Assembly: GCF_001411555.2 (NCBI RefSeq)
Contig: NC_049907.1
Coordinates: 34,803,866 to 34,867,865 of the forward strand
Source of the DNA: Juglans regia
Taxonomy: Eukaryota > Streptophyta > Magnoliopsida > Fagales > Juglandaceae
DNA length: 64,000 bases
Direction of reading: 5' to 3'
The notes below the pieces were generated by a model. That model did no database searches. It saw only the letters and a list, made by a program, of their open reading frames with translations, and had not been told where the DNA came from. The translations under genes and the position numbers were made by a program. Below, in pieces: positions 44,733-59,400 of the stretch (the stretch's first letter is position 1; the number at the start of each line of letters is the position of its first letter).

Positions 44733-46890
44733 GTTTTTAGAAGCTCTTGTTCGAAATTCATAGACAAGTAATGAGATCGAAAATACAAAAGAATCTAGTT
44801 TTGCCTATATTATTTGGTGTTTTTGTTATAGTTTGCTCATGGGAGTTAGAGGTTGAGTTTTTGTTACGGGGTAATATGGCTTACTTGATTTAGTGAGTTT
44901 GTGCTGTGATTTGGAAAAGTCATTAAGAGTAATGACTAGACTATTATGATTGTTGTCCTTAGGGGCAAAGGCCCAAATTGCTTTACCTTTAATGAAAAAT
45001 AAATGTTGGTTATCTCATATGTTGTTGAGTACAAGAGAGTCATATTAAATCCTAAAGTCGCAAATTAAGTTTGTTGAATGAGATTTGTGGTCACCTTGTA
45101 AATTCTTAAAAATCACAGTTGAACTTGCTGACTAGAATCTAAAGTTTATATTGTGAGTTTGACCTAAATGAGATTCACGATAAGTCGTCGCTGACTTCAT
45201 GGTTGTGCAAATGACTTTTATATATAAAAAAAGTCTTTTGGTAGGAGCATGTTTTAGGAAGTTACTACACATGAGAATGCGCGTGGAGAGAAATGGTAAT
45301 TAAACAAGAGTTTGTCGTTTAATTATTTGTAATTGACCATTTGATTTCTGTTCCTCGTGGTATTACTCGTTATGCACATGATATTGATGTGTTCTATGAT
45401 CATGTAGAGTGACTGTAAGCATTTTTAATAAGCACACACATCCACCATAAATTTGGTAGTTATGGTGAAAAATGTATGTCAACAAGCTTAAATCAACTCA
45501 TTTGCACGAGCGATCGCCTTTGACGCCACAAATGGATAGCGAGCAAAGATGAGACAATGTGTCACTCAGTACTTATCCAGATAAGAATAAGTTGTAAGGT
45601 ACAAAAGATATGTCGCCTTAGTGAGAGCTAAGATGAGGTCCATCATATTTAAAATGATCGTGTATGGTTACCCACAATCCATGTAGAATGTGGTTTAGCC
45701 AGATACGAGATCTTCTTTGGTGCTTCGGATAGCGAGCAAATGGAGGGACTCGGGTTAGACGATGAGATAGCAACTAGACTAAAATTTATACGATGTATTG
45801 AGATTAGATATACGCTCTTTCTTTGAAAAGAGAACTCCATCGTAGTATGTATTTTATACTACATGTACTTTTGCGACAAGCAATATATGTGAGTAAATGG
45901 ATCACTGCTTTCTCACTATATGAGTCTTGTATGTCATAATTGATGACCTTAATTTATTTATGTCCTTAGGAGACCTTTGACTATGTTACGAGGTTGATGT
46001 TTTAGTGTTTGTTACTTTAGCGTGTTATCTATAACCATGAATGATGCGGTTTAAATAGACAATGCTGGGAAAGCGACTAGACTGAAACTAAATGACAAGA
46101 GAGCGAAGGGAAGACTACTTGGTAACACATTGATAATGATGTGTACTCACTGCCGAAAAGTTATGTTGCTTCTTGGGATTTGCGATATAGCAGTGAGTAC
46201 ATCATGTTTTATGCAATTTGAGCATTGCTCCGAGTCATTTGGACTCTAGAGGGATTAGGGATGCTTAATCTAATATGACCAAATGAGTTGGGACATAACG
46301 AGACACTTTTAAGGATGTTGCTACGTTGATCTTCTCTCGGTGAGATTTGGTATAGTGCTCCCATTTTTCTTTTACAAGTGTGCTTGATGGTCGCACAACC
46401 TATTTGCCAGCACAAACAAGATTGAGAACATATTGAAAAAAGCAGACATAGAATCTTGCCCATTATATGCAAGTTGGAGATGTAATAAAGGGGCATCCAT
46501 AGTAGACACTCATTCCCCATCTCTTTGGGGTTATAAAGTGGCTATCAAGCCACAATATGAGCCTTGATAGTTGACCCTCAAGGGCCAGTCGGGGGTTACG
46601 GTTACACTTAAAGGGAGCTATGTAAATAGTCCATCCCCCCTTTGGAGGAGATACCTGTAACACAAATAGAAAATCTCTCTCTTAAGCATGGTTCTCTCTA
46701 GTCCCAACTTTTAGTTTGTGACATATGTGAATGTTTCTCTGATCTTATCAAGTTGCGCACTCCACCATTGACGTGAAGATTTTGGAGAACAACGACAATA
46801 GAAAATCCGTAGAACTGCACTAGATCCAATATATTTCTGATAGGTAATATCGCTTCCGCTGTGTATTCTGGTATAGTATTCTAACATTAT
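44733..46890. other. Long stretch without a recognised gene, possible decayed solo LTR
   Basis: Only short, unconvincing frames occur on both strands. The right end, read on the minus strand, starts TGTTAGAATACTATACCAGA, the usual look of an LTR start, and is followed by a GCGGAAGCG-type motif. I could not find the other end or a target duplication. Confidence 0.35.
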
Positions 46891-47432
46891 CCGTATAAGC
46901 AAATATTACATACAAGCTATAGTCTGAAAAGACAATTCACACAGCATATAATTGAGTCATAATGTTCAAATCAAAAAGTAAATCACTAATTTTCACAGGT
47001 TAGATCAGTTGATGCAGATCAGCAATCTGACTATACATGTTGATCAGCAGAATTAAATAATATAGAACATATTAAGACCTTGTATGAATTGGATGGGCAG
47101 GCCAACTACACCTACGAATGGCTAATACAGACTAATTATAAAAGATTTCTTTGGCATTGTAATGCCACTTTCCATACAAGCATCATAGCTTTTAACCCAT
47201 TTGTTATATCAAAACCTCGGGTCGCATGCGAATCACCAAAAGAACGAGGTCAGTTCCACATGATCTGCCAACTAAAAGGGGCACCAGCACAAACAATCAG
47301 GCCCCAAGCATGTAGCCGTTATATTCATCATCCATCGAAAGCACAAGCAGGTCAAACTCCTTGGAGGCTGGATTATCTGAGCCGAATAATCGCCCTCCAT
47401 TTCTGCCTGTCAAGGGCCAATATCGAGTAGAT
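46891..47432 (-). other. Region downstream of CDC27, probable 3' UTR in part
   Basis: There is no coding match. The part nearest 47432 would be the CDC27 3' UTR given the stop codon at 47433-47435. The polyadenylation site was not determined. Confidence 0.5.
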
Positions 47433-50400
47433 CTACAAGTAGTCTTGTAGTTCATCTGGCACATGCAACTTCTCAATGGCAGCCTGTCACAAGATTAAAG
47501 ACAACAAAGAATCATATAGCAAAAGTTCGAAGACCTACAATTCATTTGCAAAGTTAATTAGAACGAAAAAAACAAAAACAAAAACAAAAATGGCAGAAAA
47601 ACCTAAAAGACGCATGCTTTATGGCAGATGGGCAATTTTACAAGCAACAAATAGTCATGAAGTAAGTCAATCACCTTAATGGCAGCTACGTCTGTTGCAG
47701 GTGGTTTCAAATCTAAAGCAAGACCAAAATGAAGCATCGCTTTGTCATGCATATTACGCCGCTTATAAATCTTACCCATCAACGCATATATGCTGCTTTC
47801 ACGAGGGGCATACTCTTTAAGCTCCTCCAGGACTTCAAGAGCTTCATCCAGTTTTTCTAAGCTCACTAGTATATTAGCCTTCTGATACATGGGAAGGGGA
47901 TTCTTCTTATCTGCTAAAATAGCCTTCTCCATTATCACCAAAGCTTCGTCACTTCTCTGTCAGATGATAGAAACAAAATTAGGAGAGCTTTCAAAGACGA
48001 TGGCTTCCTGAAGGCAAAATATTAGAATCAATATTACAATGAGTCCAACCTTTAACGTGTGCAAAGCTGTACCAAGATAAGACAATATAACAGAAGAACG
48101 TGGGTTTATTAGGAAAGCCATCCGGAAGTGATGCTCTGAAAACTCATACTTCTCTTGACGAAGATATATCATTCCAAGCCCATACCAGGAGTTATAATGC
48201 CTTGCATCAACCCTAAGTGCACTCTGGTAGCTCTTAATTCCATTCTCAAAATCCTCTAAAGCTACATATCTGCAGATAAGAATGAAAATGCAATATCATT
48301 AATAACTTTATTTTTTTTATAAATAACAATAAAGATTATTAAAGCAAGAACTGGGCATAACCCAAATATATGGGAAGTAAACAACTGAGAACACTTAGTT
48401 ACAAGTAGGAGCTAGAGATGGATACAAGGAAATGAAAACAATAGCTGAGGCCCAAAGAAATAAGGTACACAAAAAGAAACATCTAAGATCTTCCAAAGAT
48501 TGTTCCCAATCTTCAAAACTCCGGCAATTCCTTTTAAGCCAAATCTACCACGAGACAGAGGAAATGCCATAATTTGTGGGATGCGTTGAAGACCTCTCCA
48601 ACAAGCAAAATGATCCACCACCTACATGGGCATCACCCATGCAGTTCCAGTCCTAAAAATATCATCCCATAAAGCCCTAACCACTTCGCAACAAAGTAGC
48701 AGATGGTTCACAAATTCACTAGATTTTTTTACACATGTAGCCCCAATATATAACAATGAGCCCACGTTTTCTCAGATTGTCCACAATCAGAGATTTCCTA
48801 TGGGAAGCCATCCAACCAAACAAAGCAACTTTGGAAGGCAAATTAAACCTCCAAACGCACTTCAATGGAAAAGGGTCTTGAGTTGGACGCAGCATCACCG
48901 TATAGCTGAAGTAATAAAAAGTAAGAATTGAACATCAAAGCAAAGGTACACTCCAAGGTATTCAATTTTAAGGGTTAAATCAGGGCGGGAAAAAGAGACT
49001 GTCATACTCATGACCACAAAGGGTGTGTGCATATGCAAATCTTGGATTAAGTTGAACAGCTCGCTGGAAATTTTTAAGTGCAGCTTCATGGTCTTTCTGC
49101 AAGCTATAGCAATTTCCAATAGCACACCTACATGTCCATTCAAAAGGGAACTTATAAAGAATAATAATGTTGCTCATGAAAACTAAGAACACTGAATACT
49201 GTTACCAAAAACAATGCTAGTAATGTAACCCAAAGCTTTTGAAAATTCAGACTGATGTCCCAGCTTAACTTTGACAGGAAAAGTAGGTGATTAATGCCCA
49301 CAAACCAATAAATCACTGCACTGCTATGAGTAGCCATCATAGATAAACCTTCCCATCCCTCAACTGAACAATTAGACAGGAAATAAGAGTCTCCATATCT
49401 TTCAAGAATCAAGAGTTTTATAGATAAAAAATAATAGAACTACCCACTGTATCACCCTGAGGTCTGCAAGTAAAACCTGGCGTCCCAGACAGAATGATTA
49501 AAGAATTAAGGCTAGAATGCACCGTGTTATTTTTGTAAGGTGAATTTTATTTCGGACTGAATAGGTCGTTCTTGATTGAGCTGAATTATTGCATATTTTA
49601 TACATTTAGAACCAATATATTTTATTTATTTCATTACATTATTATTATTTTTAGAAGAAAAAATGGTTAAGATAAATAAATCCAAGTTGTGATTTAAATT
49701 GGTTAATAGCATGATTTATGCTTAATTTTATAACTTGTGATTTAATTGGACAATGTTCATTCACATGCACAACATATTTTTTATATTCTATTATTCTTAT
49801 TTTATTTTATTTCTAATTTCTATTATTTTATTTTTAATTTCAAATTCAAAGGACTTTCAAGTGGACAAGACGTTGAAACCTAAGAATTTTCAAGAGTATA
49901 GGACTCTTCAAATAAGGATAATGATGGGGCTTGAAAGTAATTCGGATTAAAGTCCAAAATGCGTTAGGAGATAGAATGGACACACTTTAGTATTTTAATC
50001 ATAACTTTCTGCTCAAATTTCAGATTGATATGCTTGATGCATTGGAAAGCTATCTTAAAGGACTACAAAATTGTCTCTAATAAGGATTTCCGAATTCGAA
50101 CTCCTGAAACGCGTACATAGCTGTCAAGTTGAGTCCTAAAATTTAAGCGATTTTGTGTGCAGGAATATGAAGACATTAGGGTTTCTTTCCTACCATATTT
50201 AAGCATATCATTAGCACGAAATTGGGGACTTTTTGAGAGCAATGCCGCACATTTGAAGAACTCTTTCAGGATCCAATTGCCGCTCCAGCCGCCTCCTCCA
50301 TTGCCTACCACCTCCATCTCCATTCATTTGGCTTGCTCTTTTCACTCTCTACTATTTATTTAATTTTAATTTAAAGTTTGTGATTTATTTTTGAGACATT

Positions 50401-53400
50401 TGACTTAGACTTTTGGGCATTTTATTTATTATTTATTTACTTCTTGTTATTTATTTTTCTCGCTTCTTTAAGCCTTCATTTAACAGTGATTACAATTGCT
50501 ATGGATTAATTTTGAGAATTTGTGATTTGAATACAAGGATGAACCCTAGAATCTTGATTTTGGGGCTTTTCAATTTTCAGTTCGTATTTTTTCAATTACT
50601 TTCTAATCTAATTTAATTCTTAGATTAGTTTTATTACTCTCAGTTTCATTACATATTAGATCGATTAAAACTTAATTAGGACTTAAATAATTTCTTTTTA
50701 TTGTTTAATTTTCAGATTAATTAAGATTGTTTAGTTTAGTTGATTTTCTTTATTGTTAATTTCAATTTGTTAGTTTGTTTTTACATTTCATTTTGACACT
50801 CAAAAATCCAAAAATATGAATCTAGTTCATGACTAGTGTCATTTTCATTCTTGTTGCACTCTTCCATTCATTGTACATACTATCATTTTTATTTTCTTTT
50901 TGTGAATATTTTCACCATTTTAAACGAGTTTGATTTTAAGTAATTTTTCCTAAGGAGACGATGTAGGAATTTATTTCTAATTATTACGCAACATCCTCCT
51001 GCACTTGGGATAGCCTTTGTGCTACTCATTTTTGAGTGAGTCAATTACCCCAGTACAAAGGAAGTGTGTACAGTGTTATTTAAAGAAAGGTTAATAAAGA
51101 ATACCAAGATTGAGGAGCTAAGCGGTCAATTGATATAAGTTCTTGAGCCAGATAACTCAACTTCATATCTTCCTTCAAATGCTGCAATGGAAATGGAATA
51201 ATCGTCAGTGAAGCAAGTCAAGGAAACACTACTGTTGCAAACATCCAGTATCACAAATGCAATGCAAGTTAATATAATATTAGAGTCGTTGCTTAAGATT
51301 ATAGTAGTTAGGACAAAATAAGTAGAGTAACGACAACTTTAAGCCTGCAGCTTGTGGTCAGCTGAATTCACTGAAGTTACCCATCGAAGGGAGTAAATTT
51401 TCAAATTGCATCTTTTAACCACCCCCCCGCACAGGGTGAGAAAAGAAGAGCACTTGTTTCAAGTACAGTATAGTGAGAACTCACATAAAGAACTGTAGAA
51501 TATGTATCCATTCCTTCTAAACCGTAAGGGGATGCCTGACGGGCAAGACCGAAGGCCCCATCAGCTTCTGAATAATTAACCATTTCAAAGTATGCTTTTC
51601 CAACCTGTGTTTGAAACATGAATGGATTAACATGCCAATCAATCAGTAATATGCACGCATTCTACCATTCTAGCAAAAGAGCCATTTAGGTGCTCAGAAA
51701 AAAATAATAATAAATAAGTCATCTAGGGATAATGGCATGTACAAAAGCCAGTACATTAATAAAAAGCATGCATAAGTAGAGAGCTATAAAGTCCAGATAC
51801 GAGTCAAGGACAGAATTTTAAACTACCCAACTACCTGGGAAAGCACCCAGCCAGTGTTATAATGTTGGTGTGGAAGTTTAAGATAGACATCCAGCGCTTC
51901 CTGTACAACACAAGCCAGGAAATACAAAATTATCTCAGGTTCAGTGTTTGGTGCTTTCTAATATAATTCCATTAATATTATCAAACGTGTCATCTTTCCT
52001 GTTCTCCTTAAATAAAACCATCTCTTTTATTTATTCCATGATAATCATGTAATACCTGGCACCTGTACATGCACGAAAGTCTGTACCCTTCCCCGAGAGT
52101 TCTCAGAAGGTCGATTATTTCTGAAGCGCCACTAATGGCTCTTGAATCATTCATGATACCTCCACTAATTGGAACCATTGCACCTTGATCAAGAGATCTA
52201 GTATCACCATAGGGAGATGTACTAGAAGTTGTTGATATAATGTTTGAACGAGGATCAGCAAAAGTTTCATTGTGTATCCCTAAACGAGATCAATTTGACA
52301 GCTTTAGGGTGTTACTTTAATATCCATTAGCCAGAAATATCACATGATAAAAATAATTCGAGTTAATGGATGGCCAATTTCAGATTGATGTATTGGACAC
52401 CATCATCTGTGACCTATAGGACACAAACGTCACATCCACAATGCAATTGATTTCAATTTATACATGAGTTAAGTAACTACTATAACATTCATTCCAATGA
52501 AGTTCAATTATTAACAAAGTGGCAGAGGATAACTATGAAAAGCAATACCAGTGAGAAATTGTTGTTTTTGCACATCTCAATCTTCACTTGATAGAATATT
52601 TGACTGAGTCAGTGAAAGAGATTCATTACCTTCATCAATATTTTCATTGGTCCATGACTGACTCTTGCGAACTGTCACAGCACGAAATGCCATCGAACTC
52701 AGCTTGGAACCTCCAAGATATTTTGAAAAGTTGCTAGTTCCATTTCCAACTACCATTGTGGCACTCATATTTGTGTTGGCCCCTACATCTCCAGAAATCC
52801 TAGTACTTCGTCGAGCACCAGAATCAGAAAATAATCGCCCAGAAATCTGAAAAGAAAAAGAGAGAAACAAAATTAAATCTTAAGGGAAAAATGATTCATA
52901 TGGTGCATCATATAAATCTCAAAATGGCATAAAATCACTCCAACAAACTACCTGCACATGGATATACCAAGCAAGTAGTACAAATAATTACTGCAAGAAA
53001 TGAAGTTATTAAGATGAGCTCAATGACTTAGGTTGCGTTTGGATGTTGAAGTGAGTTGAGTTGAGATAATAAAATATTGTTAGAATATTATTTATTATTA
53101 TTATTATTATTTTGGGATTTGAAAAAGTTGAATTGTTTATTATATTTTGTGTTGGGATTTGAAAAAGTTGTAATGATGAGTTGAGATGAGTTGAGAGAAG
53201 TTGTGATTCCAAACGAAGCCTAATGAACAAAATGTAAATTTCACCTACTGTACACAGAATAGAACAAACATAACAATTAAATTATTAAGATCAGGTAGAA
53301 ATTTGCAATAAAATGTGTAGATACATATGGGAAAGATCTTTTTCACTTTCATTGATGTACAAATGTTTATATACACTACATACAATTGACACTTATGCCC

Positions 53401-56400
53401 TCACACACTTATACTAATTACAAACATATCATCTAACACTCCTCCTCAAGCTAGGGCATATATATCATATAAACCTAACTTGAAACAAATAAGTTTTAAC
53501 CGACTCCAACACAAAGACTTAGTAAACACATCTGCGAGTTGATCTGTAGACTTCACAAAAGGTGTAGCAATGTCACCACTTAGTATCTTATCTCAAATGA
53601 AGTGACAATCAATCTCTATATGTTTAGTCCTCTCATGGAACACAGGATTAAAGGCAATATGCACTGCGGCTTGATTATCACAAAATAACTGAAGAGGGGT
53701 AGGAACTGGAAACCCAATCTCTTGAAGGAAGTGTTGCAACCATGCCAGCTCACTAGTAGTGTGAGCCATTATCCTATATTCAGCTTCTGCACTAGACCGA
53801 GCTACTACTACCTGTTTCTTACTCTTCCATGTAACCAAGTTACCTCCTACAAAAGTACAATATCCAGTAGTAGATCTTCTATCTAAAAGGAATCATGCCC
53901 AATCAACATCTGAAAATGCTTCAACCCTAAGATGTCCATTTGGTCGGATACAAATCCAAGGCCAGGTGCTCGCTTAAGATAACGAAGCATATGAATTACA
54001 GCATCCCAATGTGAGACTCTAGGCGTTTGTAAAAATTGACTCAGTACACTCACTGCATAAGAGATGTCTGGCCTAGTGATAATGAGATAATTCAATTTTC
54101 CAACAAGTCTTTGATACCTACCTGGATCTCCAAACAACTCCCCTTCCTCTTTCAAGAATTTACGATTTGGATCCATAGGGGTGTCAATAGGTCGTGCACC
54201 CAGCATGCCAGTTTCTTCCAGAAGATCAAGTACATATTTCCTCTAAGATAGGTTGATACCCTCTTTAGATCTACTAACTTCAATTCCAAGGAAATATCTC
54301 AACTTGCCCAAGTCTTTTGTCTGAAACTGATCATGTAAACACTATTTCAGCCTAGCAATTCCAACAGAGTCACTCCCAATAATTACAATGTCGTTCACAT
54401 ATACAACCAACAAAATGTGACATGCATCACTATGTAGGTGAAATACCGAATGATCTGTTTGGCATCTATGGAGACCAAATGCCAATACAACATTAGAAAA
54501 CTTCCCAAACCATGCTCGAGGAGATTGTTTCAAACAATATAATGCATTTTTTAACTTGCATACAGTACCTCGATACTCCCCCTGAGCAACAAACCCAGGT
54601 TGTTGCTCCATATAAATTTCTTCATGCAAGTCGCCATGCAGAAATGCATTCTTAACATCCAACTGAAATAAGGACTAGTCTAAATTAGCAACAAGAGAGA
54701 TCAACACTCGAACAGAGGAGATTTTGGCAACCGGGGAGAAAGTCTCCTCGTAATCAATGCCATATGTTTGAGTGTAACCCTTAGCAACCAAGAGGGCTTT
54801 CTGACGTACCATCAGAATGAAATTTGATTGTACATACCCATTTACAGCCAACAGGTTACTTACCAGGTGGTAGTGGAACAAGATCTCATATCTCATTATG
54901 GTGACGGGCATCCATTTCATCTTTCATAGCTATCATCTATCTCGAATCAGATAAAACATCCTGAACTGTCTTAAGAACAGAAAGTTTTGAAAGTTGAGAG
55001 GTAAAACATGAGAATGAAGGAGATAAGGCATGATATGAGACAAATTGACTAATTGGATGTTGAGTAACACGAGATCGAGTACCTTTGCGAAGAGCAATAG
55101 GTGGAGAGTCTGAAATACTAGGTAACTCAGGATCCGAAGATGGAGACACGGTTGGTGAAGGCATGGAAGCTGGTAGCCGTGAGCAACAAAAGTAAACCTG
55201 TAAACGAACTGGAGGAGGGGGTGGAGGTGGACGACCGGCAACAGGAGGAAAAAATGTAAGAGTAGGTAATGGTAGAGGATCACACTTAACACTCGAAACT
55301 GTGTCAAAGAAATAGGGTATGGACTCAAAAAAGATAACATCAGCACTCGTGAAGTAGTGTCTAAGAACAGGACTATAACAACGATATCCTTTTTGAGTTC
55401 GAGAATAACCAACAAAAAAACACTTGGTAGAATGTGGATCAAGTTTATCAAAACCTGGGCCAAGGTTATGAACATAGCAAGCACATCCAAAAATTTTTGG
55501 AAGAAGGGTAAATGGTGGAGATGAAGGAAACAAGATGGAGAAAGGAGAGGAACCATCGAGAACTGATGAAGGCATACGGTTAATAAGGTGACAAGCAGTA
55601 AGAACACCATCACTCCAAAATCGTTTAGGAACATGCATGTGCAGTAAAAGTACTCAGGTTACATCTAACAAATAACGATTTTTGCGTTCAGCCACCCTAT
55701 TCTGTTGGAGTGTATAAGAACATGAAGTTTGATGAACAATTCATTTGCTACTTAAGTAAGCAACAAAGGCACCAAATAGATATTTTCTAGCATTATCAGA
55801 ATGCAAAATCTGAACTTTTTTGTTAAATTGAGTTTTAATTTCTTTCCAAAACACTTTGAATATGGAAAGGAGCTCAAATCTTGCCTTCATCACAAACACC
55901 CATGTCACACGAGAGTAGTTATCAATAAATGTGACAAAATACTGAAATGTGTTTGATTCAATGTTGATTGGTCCCCATATATCAGAGTGAATCAATTCAA
56001 AAGAACTCGAGGCTCGTTTATCAACTCGAGGTATAAACGACACACGATGATGTTTACTAATTTGACATGCTTCACATGATTGGTCCCCATAGATGTCGAA
56101 CAAGTGTTATTCTGGATAGGAATACACTCTTACTCTAGGTTTTGGCTATTCAAACTCAACGATTGGATAGCTTATCCCTGCAACCAAACAATTCAGGCTT
56201 CAACCTTTTGCCAGTGATGGAGGCCCTTTCTGGCGGCGACGACGATGCCGGTACCCACAGACAAGGCCGGCGAGTCCACCCCTGGTGCCCAGTACCGGAG
56301 AAGACGCCGGAAACCACTTCAAACACTTTCGGTCCCGATGACAAAAGGAACCACCGTATCGATTCCGGCGGCAACGACGATGCTGGTAACCATAGACAAG

Positions 56401-59400
56401 GCCGGTGAGTCCACACCTGGTGCTTAGTACCGAAGAAGACGCCGGAGAGTGGCTGGAAACCACTTCAAAAGGAAGCACCATATCGATTTGGGCGTGAACC
56501 ACCGTACACGATCAATCCAACTTATACTACACTCTAATACCATGTAGATACATATGGGAAAGATCTTTTTCACTTTCATTGATGTACAAATGTATATATA
56601 CACTAAATTGACACTTACACCCTCACACTTCTACTAATTATAAACATGTCTTCTAACAACATGAAACTAAGGTTGTGTTTGGATGTTAAAGTGAGTTGAG
56701 TTGAGTTGAGTTGAGATGATAAAATATTGTTAGAATATTATTTTTTAATATTATTATTATTTTGAGATTTAAAAAAATTGAATTGTTTATTATATTTTGT
56801 GTTGGGATTTGAAAAAGTTGTAATGATGAGTTGATGTGAGTTGATGTGAGTTGAGAGGAGTTAAGGAATCAAACGAAGCCTAAGGATGATGCTTGGGGAA
56901 CTTTTGCTTCAATTTCTGGCTTGTTCAATGGCTTTTGAGTATGAGTTGAACTCTCCTTCATTTGCTTTTTGAAGAAACATTTTTATTGTTGATACTGTCT
57001 TGCAATAATTCCTGCATTGAGCTCTGTAATGGCTGATGGCATGGTGCAGAGATTGGAAAAGTGCTAGAGTAAATTGATACTTCCTTTGAAGATTATAATC
57101 GAAGCTTTAAAATGATGATTTTATCCCCCGCCCCCCCACTTATACTAATTACAAACATGTCCTCTAACAAAATGTATAGGCAAGTTAAACTGCAGATTAT
57201 GATGGTGGAACTATGTAATGAACTGAAGGCTGTATCAGCCCAACAAGCAAAAGAGTCCAGCTATGAGCTGAAATTTAGTACCCAAAAAAGGCAAGGAAAA
57301 GCAGAAATTCTGAAACCAGATAACCTCACAAAATGAAAATAAAAAGAGCACAAACCAGATGGCAAAATTATCTCAAAGGCAAACTAAAGACCAGTGCCAT
57401 CTGCAAAAGTTCACAACTTAACACATAAAAGCGTTTCCAAATTCAAAAGAGCAATACCTACAACAATTCGAACCCAACTTTATAGAACATCATGTAGAGT
57501 CTAAAGCTGATGAGACTCAGCTCAATTCTAGCTTATTCAAAAGGCCTACATGTTACCACATACATTAGCAATAACTTATATAGGTTCCCAAGTTTCATGT
57601 ACAATAGATGCACACTAATAGAGAGGAAAAGTGATATTCAAGATTGTGAAATTTTTAAGAACGAATTACTGCATAATGGAATAGTCATATTATTCTAAGA
57701 GACGTGATATATGAATGCAGTGATGCACGTAACTAGTCTTTAATATCTGAATGACATAATGACATTAAAAGAAGAAAGCATGAATTTGCAAAGCTATAAC
57801 CTTCCGTAATTTTCCTTCATCGACAAACTTTCTTCGAGGGGCTTGAATGGTAGAGTTCACTGTGGACCTTGGAGAGCTATCAGCATTGACTGTGCTTTGG
57901 TTCGGGCTATTTGGCTGTGCATTTCTACACATAGGTGGTGGGGCAACACCCGACAACTGTAAAATGCAGCAGCACTGATTGATCTTCACAGTAAAAAGAG
58001 ATATTGGAAGTAAAAAATACGTATTTAACTATACATATTCGTGCAAAATACAAAATCTCTTTTAAATTGTGTCCATAATCTATACATGAAAAGAGGCGGA
58101 AGATTTCCACATTTCACTTGCATCCATGACTTATAACGAGCAACATCAAATTGGATTATGAATGTAGAACTGCTCACATGAAAGCGTGCCCAAAAAAGTT
58201 GAGAGAACCTTGTATTTCACTAGCATAAGAACATTAACTTCCTTTAGAATTTGAAGGATCTAACTACAGTAGTAACTAGTTGGTAGTATACCCCCCAAAA
58301 AAAAGAATGTAAAACTTTACCAACCACTACAACATCATGAGGTGCAATATATACATTATTTTACCTGCGAGGCCATTGGTGAAGGGGTATTATAGAAGCA
58401 TATGTTAGACAAACCGCCATTTGAAGGCTGAGTAGCAGCTCCTCCCAGTGCAGCTGCTCCATAATAATTGACAGGAATATCTCTTAAGCTATTTCCTTGC
58501 ATGTGTTTCAATTGCCTTGGACTGGTGTCATCTGAACCTGGGCCAAAGTTGCCAGCAGAAACTAAGCTATGATCCTCATTTGACATGGGCAAGCTTTGGG
58601 AAGATGATCCCTGGGGCAAGTACTGCTTTTGTATGCGAATAGTTGCAGCTTCACCAAAAACTATAGTTGCTTCATCAGAAGCACCTAGAACAATGAAAAG
58701 AAAAAAGAGGCTTGATTAAATATGGACCAAGAGTACAAAGTCAAGCATCAAAGGTCACTAAGCAACCAATACTATACCACTCAATTATAAGAAAACTACT
58801 TAATCAGATTTAGTGTGACGGTCCAAGGAAATTCCAATCCATGTCTAAGATTATCCAAAAGGATTAGTCAATACTACAATTGGAGTTCCTTAGAATCCTT
58901 AGAAACTCAATTCCACCAAACAATAAACTAACGTGGGACTTGACACTTAATGCACTTTTATCATACTTCTCCCACCCAATGTGAGGCTTAGTGAGGCATT
59001 AAAATCTCTCCCACTCAAATTCGTGACATCCTCATCAGGGCCAACGTCACATTTCCAACTCCACGTGGTGTTTACTAGGTCAGCTCTTATACTATTTGGA
59101 ACTATCCAAAGAAAATCCAAATCACGCCTGGACTTATTCTAACTACAACAAGTTAGAATCATTATAAAACCAAGTTCTACATACTAAAGAACTAATGTGG
59201 GACCTGACACTTAATATGCTTTTATCATACTCATTCACCTATATGTTATTTCTTCCGTCCAATGTGGGACTTAGTGAGGCAATAGGACAAGGTGTCGTTT
59301 TAGCCTGATGAAGCTGAGACCACTTCAAATTTTTTTTTTTTTTTTTTTTTGGTAGACCACTTCAAATTATATTGGTATTGGTTAGAGCCATATCATCAAT

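Larger units (their letters stand above)
53316..56658 (-). mobile_element. Copia LTR retrotransposon in the CDC27 intron
   Basis: Minus-strand copia with short LTRs at 53316-53438 and 56543-56658 (about 120 bp, TGTTAGA...GTATCTACA in element sense). A PPT (GAGGAGGAG, element sense) borders the 3' LTR. A PBS (TGGTATTAGAGTG) borders the 5' LTR and pairs with initiator tRNA-Met. Immediate flanks are AAATG (53311-53315) and ACATG (56659-56663), an imperfect duplication. Pol order from right to left is integrase, RT, RNase H, all with stops; gag is missing. It lies in the intron between exons 57956-57801 and 52846-52630, in the same orientation as CDC27. Confidence 0.9.

Noticed and set aside
54933..55634. 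A second 233-codon open frame overlapping the copia integrase end
   Set aside because: It is a Leu/Phe-rich shadow of the true copia frame at 54937-55638, which carries the integrase motifs.
56156..56502. Open frames in the copia leader (Arg/Pro-rich)
   Set aside because: They arise from the GC-rich tandem duplication between PBS and integrase, with no known domain.
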